In this document: positions 1 to 10,400 of the stretch, one piece after another
Layout: each line of letters begins with the position of its first letter
Position numbering within the stretch: the stretch's first letter is position 1
Assembly: GCA_016858145.1 (NCBI GenBank)
Contig: JAEHOE010000125.1
Span: forward strand, 1 to 64,000
Direction of reading: 5' to 3'
Source of the DNA: Edaphochlamys debaryana
Taxonomy: Eukaryota; Chlorophyta; Chlorophyceae; Chlamydomonadales
Length of the DNA: 64,000 nucleotides
The notes under the pieces: generated by a model
Seen by the model: only the letters and a program-made list of their open reading frames with translations
What the model was told of the DNA's origin: nothing
Database searches by the model: none
Program-made: the position numbers and the translations under genes

Positions 1-3000
1 AAGGCCGAGACGACGCAGCGCCACCAAGCCACAGCGACAAGACCCCGCAACAGCGGGCTCCGGCGGGCTTGCCCGAGGACGAGCTCACGCACGGAGGGTG
101 GGGAGCCCACACCCCGGCAGCGACGCCAGCTCCCTCCGCTGCGAGTCCCCCCTGCTGGTCACACCCTCCGCCGCATGCCGTGGCGCATCGGAAGCCCCCC
201 GCGCAAGGTGCCGTGTACCTCGGCCCTCGCTCGGCCGTGCTGCAGCCCCCGTCTCCAGCTGCAGGCAAGGCCCCCTGCGCCCCCCACCCAGAGGCTGTGT
301 ATCACCAGCTTCGCCGCACTGGCGGCAGCGCCAAGCCCGCCCTGCACGGACCAGGCCGCGTGGTCCTCTCAAGGCCACACGGCCAAGCTGCCTCTGGCTC
401 CCCCAAGCTGCGTGGGTGAGCCCGCTCCACCGCCCACACCGCGTGCAGGCAAGCCCCAGGGACCCCTGCGGCTGGGCGCTGAAGGGACTCACATGTGGAG
501 ACCTTGAGCCGGGCGGGGACCAGAGCCGGGCGGGGGCCAGAGCACCAGGCAGCGGCCCCCCCGCGTGTGGCCCCGCCACGGCCACGGCCGTCTGCAGCGG
601 ATGCCTTCCGCCGCTGAGCTCCGGACCCCACGCAGCTGCGCGTGCACCTGCCTCTCGAGGCGGTGCCACGTGGACCAGACCCCCACGGAAGCCTGCTGCC
701 GCGACACACCACCCGGGAAGCGCAAGGCGTAAGGCCAGGGGGCGGCTTGGGTGGCGTCCCCCACACGCCCGGACTTCGTCGCACCCCAGCTCCTTGCCAG
801 CCGTTGTGCAACCCTCACCCAGGCGATGACAGAGCCTCCAGGCTGCTGCTTGATGCAGCCGCGCGGTGCTCCGCGAGCGCGCCCATCGATGCAGGCTTCG
901 CGATCGCGTGCGCCCTTGTCAAGCTGCAGAGTCGTAGACAGATGCTCTAGCTGTCATATGCAGCGGCCGACGAAGGGTCGCGTGTTCGTCGTGGGGGATG
1001 GCGCGAAGACTCTTCTTCTTTTGCGAGCCAGTGAAGCGAGCGCTCTGGTTGAGGCTGAACAGATTCATGTAAAGGTGAAGCGTCAATCGGGGCACGCAAT
1101 GGAATGAAGCGCGAAAGGCGGACAGAGCGAGGTCGCGCATCTTGGTAAGCTGCAGACGCGCGATAGAAAGGCTGAAATTGCAGGCAGGGGGATCACCTAT
1201 GACACGAGGACAGGCAGTCACGCTGATGAAAGCGCCGGACCGCGCAGCAACATCGCGGTCGTGCAGCCGTGCAGCCCGGCCCTCGGCGAACGCCCATCCC
1301 CGCTCAGCCCCCCGGCTCCAACAGGGCCAAGTGCCCTCCCCATGTACGCCCGCTCCCGTAGCATGGCCCTCACAGAAGCGAAGCTCCATGAGGGCGCCTG
1401 GCCCCCGCACGCGGGCGGGTTGGAAGGCAAGGCGGGGCCCGGGCCCCGCACACACGCGGCCGGTGAGCGGACCGCCCCGCATTGCAACGCACAATCGTGC
1501 CCCTGCACCCGATCTGCTCTCGCCCCCGCTTTCCAAGGCAGCAGACACGTGCCAGCAGCACGCAGCCATGCCTATCCTCGCCTCTACCTCCAAACCGCCT
1601 TGATGACCATGGGTGCGCCAGGCCAGCCGGCAGACACGGGCCCCGACGCCATGCTCACGCTCGTCCACTGCGTCTCCCCCCCCAGGCAGACTCGGCCATC
1701 CCAGACAGCGACACAAGCAGCGGTCCGGCAGCACAGAGGAGTCTAGAGACACCGTGCACAGGAGAAGGCCGAGACGACGCAGCGCCACCAAGCCACAGCG
1801 ACAAGACCCCGCAACAGCGGGCTCCGGCGGGCTGCCCGAGGACGAGCTCACGCACGGAGGGTGGGGAGCCCACACCCCGGCAGCGACGCCAGCTCCCTCC
1901 GCTGCGAGTCCCCCTGCTGGTCACACCTCCGCCGCATGCCGTGGCGCATCGGAAGCCCCGCGCAAGGTGCCGTGTACCTCGGCCCTCGCTCGGCCGTGCT
2001 GCCAGCCCCCGTCTCCAGCTGCAGGCAAGGCCCCCTGCGCCCCCCACCCAGAGGCTGTGTATCACCAGCTTCGCCGCACTTGGCGGCAGCGCCAAGCCCG
2101 CCCTGCACGGACCAGGCCGCGTGGTCCTCTCAAGGCCACACGGCCAAGCTGCCTCTGCTCCCCCAAGCTGCGTGGGGAGCCCGCTCCACCGCCCACACCG
2201 CGTGCAGGCAAGCCCCAGGGACCCCTGCGGCTGGGCGCTGAGGGACTCACTGTGGAGACCTTGAGCCGGGCGGGGACCAGAGCCGGGCGGGGGCCAGAGC
2301 ACCAGGCAGCGGCCCCCCCGCGTGTGGCCCCGCCACGGCCACGGCCGTCTGCAGCGGATGCCTTCCGCCGCTGAGCTCCGGACCCCACGCAGCTGCGCGT
2401 GCACCTGCCTCTCGAGGCGGTGCCACGTGGACCAGACCCCCACGGAAGCCTGCTGCCGCGACACACCACCCGGGAAGCGCAAGGCGTAAGGCCAGGGGGC
2501 GGCTTGGGGTGGCGTCCCCCACACGCCCGGACTTCGTCGGACCCCAGCTCCTTGCCAGCCGTTGTGCAACCCTCACCCAGGCGATGACAGAGCCTCCAGG
2601 CTGCTGCTTGATGCAGCCGCGCGGTGCTCCGCGAGCGCGCCCATCGATGCAGGCTTCGCGATCGCGTGCGCCCTTGTCAAGCTGCAGAGTCGTAGACAGA
2701 TGCTCTAGCTGTCATATGCAGCGGCCGACGAAGGGTCGCGTGTTCGTCGTGGGGATGGCGCGAAGACTCTTCTTCTTTTGCGAGCCAGTGAAGCGAGCGC
2801 TCTGGTTGAGGCTGAACAGATTCATGTAAAGGTGAAGCGTCAATCGGGGCACGCAATGGAATGAAGCGCGAAAGGCGGACAGAGCGAGGTCGCGCATCTT
2901 GGTAAGCTGCAGACGCGCGATAGAAAGGCTGAAATTGCAGGCAGGGGGATCACCTATGACACGAGGACAGGCAGTCACGCTGATGAAAGCGCCGGACAGC

Positions 3001-3888
3001 GCAGCAACATCGCGGTCGTGCAGCCGTGCAGCCCGGCCCTCGGCGAACGCCCATCCCCGCTCAGCCCCCCGGCTCCAACAGGGCCAAGTGCCCTCCCCAT
3101 GTACGCCCGCTCCCGTAGCATGGCCCTCACAGAAGCGAAGCTCCATGAGGGCGCCTGGCCCCCGCACGCGGACGGGTTGGAAGGCAAGGCGGGGCCCGGG
3201 CCCCCGCACACACGCGGCCGGTGAGCGGACCGCCCCGCATTGCAACGCACAATCGTGCCCCTGCACCCGATCTGCTCTCGCCCCCGCTTTCCAAGGCAGC
3301 AGACACGTGCCAGCAGCACGCAGCCATGCCTATCCTCGCCTCTACCTCCAAACCGCCTTGATGACCATGGGTGCGCCAGGCCAGCCGGCAGACACGGGCC
3401 CCGACGCAATGCTCACGCTCGTCCACTGCGTCTCCCCCCCCATAGGCAGACTCGGCCATCCCAGACAGCGACACAAGCAGCGGTCCGGCAGCACAGAGGA
3501 GTCTAGAGACACCGTGCACAGGAGAAGGCCGAGACGACGCAGCGCCACCAAGCCACAGCGACAAGACCCCGCAACAGCGGGCTCCGGCGGGCTGCCCGAG
3601 GACGAGCTCACGCACGGAGGTTGGGGAGCCACACCCCGGCAGCGACGCCAGCTCCCTCCGCTGCGAGTCCCCCCCTGCTGGTCACACCTCCGCCGCATGC
3701 CGTGGCGCATCGGAACCCCCGCGCAAGGTGCCGTGTACTTCGGCCCTCGCTCGGCCGTGCTGCCAGCCCTCGTCTCCAGCTGCAGGCAAGGCCCCCTGCG
3801 CCCCCCACCGAGAGGCTGTGTATCACCAGCTTCGCCGCACTTGGCGGCAGCGCCAAGCCCGCCCTGCACGGACCAGGCCGCGTGGTCC
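1..3888 (-). repeat. Left satellite array, ~1.76-kb tandem unit, about 2.2 copies
   Basis: Equivalent positions recur at 366, 2127 and 3888, giving a period of 1761 bp. The sequence is the reverse complement of the unit that fills 7494-27660. Units are very GC-rich and nearly identical, so all six frames carry long overlapping ORFs. None shows a recognisable domain, and the copies differ by single-base indels that break those frames, so I treat the array as non-coding satellite. The array stops abruptly after the sequence gtggtcc at 3888, at exactly the unit position where the opposite array begins (7494). The array continues beyond the left edge of the window, so its total size is unknown. 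Confidence 0.93.
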
Positions 3889-4315
3889 GGGGGCCTGTGG
3901 GTGGGTGAAGCCAGAGGGGTGTGCGCCGGGGAACACTTTCCAACGGGAGGCCGTGGGCAGGGTTAGCGGGCCGCATGGGCATACGCGCTGACTGTTGGGA
4001 GGGGCCGAGAAGCAAGACTGCGTGCGCCAGGGAACACTTCCCAACGGCAGGCCGTGGGGCGGGCGGCCCCCATGGCCAGAAGGTTTCAAGCCTTTGGAGA
4101 GGTGTTTCTGGCTCCATGGCCAGAAGGTTTCGGGGCTCCCAGAGGGGATTTCTGGCTGTCAGCCAGAAGGTCCTGACGGAAGATACCAGCACTGCCCGTG
4201 CTTGCCTCAGCCCAAAGACGCCCGCGGCCACACCCGGCTCACCCTGCCTCTGTTGTGCCCCCGCAGACCCCAGGAAGGCCTCACCTACGCCGCCCACCCG
4301 TCCCGCCCATGCCCC
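3889..4315 (+). repeat. Left arm of an inverted repeat flanking the satellite
   Basis: This 427-bp stretch is the reverse complement of 7067-7493, with a few mismatches seen by eye (for example near 3946 and 4070). With the flanking satellite it forms a palindrome centred on a 2751-bp spacer (4316-7066). It contains two diverged copies of a block including ggaacact(t/c)(t/c)ccaacgg and several ggccagaaggt repeats (about 4074-4170). Its inner end cuts through the coding sequence of an SRCR gene fragment, so the left arm holds the first part of that exon and the right arm holds a cut duplicate of it. Confidence 0.92.
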
Positions 4316-4881
4316 CCTCGCCGCCCCCGCCGCCGCCGCTTCAGTACGTCAACTACACCATGCGGTGCGTGCAACGACGCACTGTCATATGTTTGGCATG
4401 TGTTGTGCCGTACGTGTACAGCCATATTGTACACAACGCCGTGCGCCGGCTGGGTGCAAGCGGTGCGCCGGCTGCCCTGGAAACCCCTTCCACACTTTAG
4501 GCACCCTTCCCGCCCCCTTGGCTCCTATGCTCGGCCCCAATCCACTTTCCCCCACCCCGCCTGCAAACACAGCATCGTTAACCCTACTACCGGCCTGCCC
4601 GTGACCGCAACGGGCAAACAGGCGAGTTCGCTCAGAGCTGTTCGGCCCCACCCGTCTTCCATCCTATCGCCACCGGCACAGCCCCGAGGGCCTCCGTCTC
4701 CATGAACGGAACGGTGCCCTCATCCGCCGCGAATGCATGTACATGTGCCCTGAACGCTCAAGCCCTGCCTGCCTCGTCATGCCAGGTCTCGGACGGCCGC
4801 CTGGAAGTGCTGATGCCGGACGGTGGCTGGGGCACGGTGTGTTACGATAATGTGATCAGCAGTCCTCGGTGTTTACAATGA
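4267..4881 (+). pseudogene. Broken SRCR-domain gene fragment (three exons)
   Basis: Three exons can be joined in frame. Exon A (4267-4364) codes a Pro-rich linker ending LQYVNYTM plus two bases. Exon B (4573-4621, 49 nt) codes IVNPTTGLPVTATGKQ. Exon C (4786-4881) codes VSDGRLEVLMPDGGWGTVCY, the start of an SRCR domain, then stops at TGA. The intact SRCR gene at 28465-34597 has the same order: Pro-rich linker ending in MTYSF, then a 49-nt exon coding LVDPVSG, then an SRCR exon containing LEVLLPKDG and WGTVCY. The intron after exon B starts with GC (gcgagt) rather than GT. Upstream exons are missing because the satellite array lies there, and the SRCR domain is cut short. This is a truncated paralogue, probably dead. 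Confidence 0.75.
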
Positions 4882-5163
4882 AGGACCCCCCTGGGGTCAC
4901 AGCGCTGAACGCTGGGGCCAAGCGACCCACCTCACGGGCTTGCCCCCTGCAAGCCAGAACGCAAGTCCCTGTCATAATTTGCACTGACCACACTCAGGTC
5001 CCACCTTAGTCCTTGGCACGCAATGACCATGCTCAGCGTGTATCGATGGCCCCTCCTCGGCCGCGCCTCCTACCAGTAACCGTTCACCGTTCATCATGTG
5101 CTCACACTGTTGGCCGTACACCTCTCGATCCTGGCTCTCCCGACCCCACATTCACTCCCACTC

Positions 5164-5350
5164 TGCGGCTCCCTCCCGTTTGTTATGCGCCGCAGAGGAC
5201 TATGTCCCCTTTCCGCAAGGTGCACATCCCATCAAACGCCACGTGTAGCTCACCCGGTCCCCGCCCCTGCCCTGCGGCTCCCTCCCGTTTGTTATGCGCC
5301 GCCGGGCGAACCCCCCCCCCTGCGGCTCCCTCCCGTTTGTTATGCGCCGC
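5164..5350. repeat. Three copies of a 30-bp motif with inverted ends
   Basis: The same 30-bp sequence, beginning tgcggctccctcccg and ending ttatgcgccgc, occurs at 5164-5193, 5273-5302 and 5321-5350. It starts with tgcggc and ends with gccgc(a), so each copy can form a short terminal stem. The copies lie just beyond the 3' end of the LINE remnant and could be part of its 3' untranslated region or an independent small repeat. The rest of 4882-5369 shows no gene. Confidence 0.8.
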
Positions 5351-5369
5351 AGGGTGTGCCCCGCCTCCA

Positions 5370-7066
5370 TCAAGGGGCGTCCGGGCCTGCATACTGCACT
5401 GATCCGTCCGCCCTGGCCGCTAGGAAAGGGTGGTCGGTTGGGACCTCATCCCAGCCCCTGTGCGTGGGCCCAACCTCCGCAAAACACTGCAAACGGCCCT
5501 CAAACTCGCCTCGTGCTACTGCTAAAGCCTGTGCCATCATCAAGGAGTGGTCCTGAGCGTCCCTGTGCGCATACTTGTACCTTCTGGCCCGGTCCATCGC
5601 GCATATCGCGGCCAGACACACCACGTCCCACACTCGCGCATGAATCCCGGTGCCCTCTGGGGGCACAGCAAGCCACACCTCGTGTCGTTTCACCGCCCTG
5701 CCAATACCATGACTGAGGCGCATACGAACAGCCACAGCGGCTGGACAATACCAGAAATGGTGGAGCCGATCGCCTTGCTCTATGGCCCGCCAAATCCCGG
5801 GAAGCCATCCATCGCCAGCCTCCACAAGGGCTCTTTATTGCCCGGATCCCACTCAATGCCCCACAACCTCGCCCAAACCGCTTTCAGACTTGCCACTGCT
5901 TCTGCTGATGCCGTGTCTGTGCCGTACGCCTCCTGAATGTAAAGTGCATGCTTCCGTGCTAGCTTAACCCGAGCCGGTCCCAATTGCAAGTGCGTGGCCA
6001 GGCTAACTGTCATCTTTGCCAAGCTGACGTCCTCCCAGCCTATGCCCCTGGCAATGTTCGCCCAAGCCTCTTCTTCCCCTGGGGCGGCCGCCTGATCGTC
6101 CACCCCCCGTGCTGCTTCGGCCCACCCGGCCGGGAGCCGGCTAATAAGCGCGCCCAGGCGCTGTCCCATGTCTAGTCCATTGCGGAGTGCTTGCGGGAGC
6201 GCTCCCACCTGCGTGCCCAGAATGCTCTGTACTACCCTTTCGGTATATGACCTGTTGATCTGGGCCCTCGCCCGTGCGAGAGCCCGGCCTATGCTGCCCT
6301 CCAGCCCGTGCATCCCTCGGATGCGCTCAAGCTCATCTAGGCAGCGGACTGCCTACTGTCCGCAGTCCCGGAACCGCGAACAGATCTGTGAACTCGCCTT
6401 CGAGGCCCCAGCTTGGGGCGTTGTTTGTCGATGTTCCCCGCGGGCAGGGCTGGGTTGCCCCAAAGCGGTGCATTGTAGACCCAGGCTCCGGCTGGCATGG
6501 GAGCAATCACTTAAGCCCGGGGCAGCAGCGCTAGCGCGCCTGCCACGCGCACCAGTGCTGGTGAGGTTGCGCGTTGGACTGTGGCCCCCAAGATGCGGAG
6601 ACCGATCGACGAGGTCGGGCGCCGCATTGTCAGGAGGCAGAGCGGGTGTGCTGCTGGGTGGGTTGAGCGGAGCAGGGAGACGAGCGGCGCGGTCCACGGC
6701 GGGCGGTAGCGGAGGAGGCCGCAGGCGCCCAGGATGCCACGGACTGCCGCACTCGCGTGCCTGGCGCCAGTGTGCTCGACGAGGGGGAGCAGGCCGAAGC
6801 CGCCAACTGCCGGGGAGAGGTACATGCAGCTCGTGGGTGCTCCTGCGGGCAGTGCGTTGGGGTTGTCCCTGTATCAAGCAGGCGTCATGTTGCGGTCGGT
6901 CAGGGCCGCCACCGTGCCCACTAGGTGCTCTGTCGCCGTACGAGGGGGTAGGCCGTTGTGCTGGCAGTGGTAGAGGAGGGTGCCCAGGCCGTAGGCGGAC
7001 AGGCATGAGGCAACGCCGAAGGCTGAGAGGCCCCATCAGCAGCATCTCCAGCGCCGTAGCCCAGGT
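5370..7066 (-). mobile_element. Decayed 3' half of a LINE-type (non-LTR) retroelement
   Basis: Read on the - strand, several frame-shifted segments look like the region after the reverse transcriptase domain of plant/algal LINEs. They include AYGLGTLLYHCQHNGLP (near 6990-6940), YLSPAVGGFGLLPL (about 6822-6780), MPAGAWVYNAPLWGNPAL (about 6500-6445), a long helical stretch (6313-5780), and HHFWYCPAAVAVRMRL (about 5765-5715), which resembles the terminal zinc-knuckle (zf-RVT type) of LINE ORF2. The pieces occupy at least three frames with stops between them, so the element is dead. No catalytic YxDD motif is present. The 5' side ends exactly at the inverted-repeat junction (7066). Family assignment rests on motif resemblance only. 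Confidence 0.6.
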
Positions 7067-7493
7067 GGGGCATGGGCGGGACGGGTGGGCGGCGTAGGTG
7101 AGGCCTTCCTGGGGTCTGCGGGGGCACAACAGAGGCAGGGTGAGCCGGGTGTGGCCGCGGGCGTCTTTGGGCTGAGGCAAGCACGGGCAGTGCTGGTATC
7201 TTCCGTCAGGACCTTCTGGCTGACAGCCAGAAATCCCCTCTGGGAGCCCCGAAACCTTCTGGCCATGGAGCCAGAAACACCTCTCCAAAGGCTTGAAACC
7301 TTCTGGCCATGGGGGCTGCCCGCCCCACGGCCTGCCGTTGGGAAGTGTTCCCTGGCGCACGCAGTCTTGCTTCTCGGCCCCTCCCAACAGTCAGCGCGTA
7401 TGCCCATGCGGCCCGCTAACCCTGCCCACGGCCACCCGTTGGAAAGTGTTCCCCGGCGCACACCCCTCTGGCTTCACCCACCCACAGGCCCCC
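7067..7493 (-). repeat. Right arm of the inverted repeat
   Basis: This is the reverse complement of 3889-4315 and has the same length. Its outer edge joins the right satellite array at the same unit position as on the left. Its inner edge (7066/7067) joins a degenerate retroelement directly, whereas the left arm continues into an intact-looking SRCR exon. The left side therefore appears to preserve the original junction and the right side the rearranged one. Confidence 0.9.
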
Positions 7494-10400
7494 GGACCAC
7501 GCGGCCTGGTCCGTGCAGGGCGGGCTTGGCGCTGCCGCCAAGTGCGGCGAAGCTGGTGATACACAGCCTCTGGGTGGGGGGCGCAGGGGGCCTTGCCTGC
7601 AGCTGGAGACGGGGGCTGGCAGCACGGCCGAGCGAGGGCCGAGGTACACGGCACCTTGCGCGGGGCTTCCGATGCGCCACGGCATGCGGCGGAGGTGTGA
7701 CCAGCAGGGGGGACTCGCAGCGGAGGGAGCTGGCGTCGCTGCCGGGGTGTGGGCTCCCCACCCTCCGTGCGTGAGCTCGTCCTCGGGCAGCCCGCCGGAG
7801 CCCGCTGTTGCGGGGTCTTGTCGCTGTGGCTTGGTGGCGCTGCGTCGTCTCGGCCTTCTCCTGTGCACGGTGTCTCTAGACTCCTCTGTGCTGCCGGACC
7901 GCTGCTTGTGTCGCTGTCTGGGATGGCCGAGTCTGCCTGGGGGGGGAGACGCAGTGGACGAGCGTGAGCATTGCGTCGGGGCCCGTGTCTGCCGGCTGGC
8001 CTGGCGCACCCATGGTCATCAAGGCGGTTTGGAGGTAGAGGCGAGGATAGGCGAGGCTGCGTGCTGCTGGCACGTGTCTGCTGCCTTAAAACGCGGGGGC
8101 GAGAGCAGATCGGGTGCAGGGGCACGATTGTGTGTTGCAATGCGGGGCGGTCCGCTCACCGGCCGCGTGTGTGCGGGGGCCCGGGCCCCGCCTTGCCTTC
8201 CAACCCGTCCGCGTGCGGGGGCCAGGCGCCCTCATGGAGCTTCGCTCCTGTGAGGGCCATGCTACGGGAGCGGGCGTACATGGGGAGGGCACTTGGCCCT
8301 GTTGGAGCCGGGGGGCTGAGCGGGGATGGGCGTTCGCCGAGGGCCGGGCTGCACGGCTGCACGACCGCGATGTTGCTGCGCGGTCCGGCGCTTTCACCAG
8401 CGTGACTGCCTGTCCTCGTGTCATAGGTGATCCCCCTGCCTGCAATTTCAGCCTTTCTATCGCGCGTCTGCAGCTTACCAAGATGCGCGACCTCGCTCTG
8501 TCCGCCTTTCGCGCTTCATTCCATTGCGTGCCCCGATTGACGCTTTACCTTTGCATGAATCTGGTCAGCCTCAACCAGAGCGATCGCTTCACTGGCTCGC
8601 AAAAGAAGAAGAGTCTTCGCGCCATCCCCACGACGAACACGCGACCCTTCGTCGGCCGCTGCATATGATAGCTAGAGCATCTGTCTACGACTCTGCAGCT
8701 TGACAAGGGCGCACGCGATGGCGAAGCCTGCATCGATGGGCGCGCTCGCGGAGCACCGCGCGGCTGCATCAAGCAGCAGCCTGGAGGCTCTGTCATCGCC
8801 TGGGTGAGGGTTGCACAACGGCTGGCAAGGAGCTGGGGTCCGACGAAGTCCGGGCGTGTGGAGGACGCCACCCCAAGCCGCCCCCTGGCCTTACGCCTTG
8901 CACTTCCCGGGTGGTGTGTCGCGGCAGCAGGCTTCCGTGGGGGTCTGGTCCACGTGGCACCGCCTCGAGAGGCAGGTGCACGCGCAGCTGCGTGGGGTCC
9001 GGAGCTCAGCGGCGGAAGGCATCCGCTGCAGACGGCCGTGGCCGTGGCGGGGCCACACGCGGGGGGGCCGCTGCCTGGTGCTCTGGCCCCCGCCCGGCTC
9101 TGGTCCCCGCCCGGCTCAAGGTCTCCACTGTGAGTCCTTCAGCGCCCAGCCGCAGGGGTCCCTGGGGCTTGCCTGCACGCGGTGTGGGCGGTGGAGCGGG
9201 CTCCCCACGCAGCTTGGGGGAGCAGAGGCAGCTTGGCCGTGTGGCCTTGAGAGGACCACGCGGCCTGGTCCGTGCAGGGCGGGCTTGGCGCTGCCGCCAA
9301 GTGCGGCGAAGCTGGTGATACACAGCCTCTGGGTGGGGGGCGCAGGGGGCCTTGCCTGCAGCTGGAGACGGGGGCTGGCAGCACGGCCGAGCGAGGGCCG
9401 AGGTACACGGCACCTTGCGCGGGGGTTCCGATGCGCCACGGCATGCGGCGGAGATGTGACCAGCAGGGGGGACTCGCAGCGGAGGGAGCTGGCGTCGCTG
9501 CCGGGGTGTGGGCTCCCCAACCTCCGTGCGTGAGCTCGTCCTCGGGCAGCCCGCCGGAGCCCGCTGTTGCGGGGTCTTGTCGCTGTGGCTTGGTGGCGCT
9601 GCATCGTCTCGGCCTTCTCCTGTGCACGGTGTCTCTAGACTCCTCTGTGCTGCCGGACCGCTGCTTGTGTCGCTGTCTGGGATGGCCGAGTCTGCCTGGG
9701 GGGGGAGACGCAGTGGACGAGCGTGAGCATTGCGTCGGGGCCCGTGTCTGCCGGCTGGCCTGGCGCACCCATGGTCATCAAGGCGGTTTGGAGGTAGAGG
9801 CGAGGATAGGCGAGGCTGCGTGCTGCTGGCACGTGTCTGCTGCCTTAAAACGCGGGGGCGAGAGCAGATCGGGTGCAGGGGCACGATTGTGTGTTGCAAT
9901 GCGGGGCGGTCCGCTCACCGGCCGCGTGTGTGCGGGGGCCCGGGCCCCGCCTTGCCTTCCAACCCGTCCGCGTGCGGGGGCCAGGCGCCCTCATGGAGCT
10001 TCGCTTCTGTGAGGGCCATGCTACGGGAGCGGGCGTACATGGGGAGGGCACTTGGCCCTGTTGGAGCCGGGGGGCTGAGCGGGGATGGGCGTTCGCCGAG
10101 GGCCGGGCTGCACGGCTGCACGACCGCGATGTTGCTGCGCGGTCCGGCGCTTTCATCAGCGTGACTGCCTGTCCTCGTGTCATAGGTGATCCCCCTGCCT
10201 GCAATTTCAGCCTTTCTATCGCGCGTCTGCAGCTTACCAAGATGCGCGACCTCGCTCTGTCCGCCTTTCGCGCTTCATTCCATTGCGTGCCCCGATTGAC
10301 GCTTTACCTTTGCATGAATCTGGTCAGCCTCAACCAGAGCGATCGCTTCACTGGCTCGCAAAAGAAGAAGAGTCTTCGCGCCATCCCCACGACGAACACG

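Noticed and set aside
8718..8803. Exon-like start in each right-array unit (ATG frame MAKPASMGALAEH ending at a good donor gtgagg)
   Set aside because: The best downstream acceptor (8931) gives the wrong phase for the only protein-like frame, and the ATG is lost in the inverted units.
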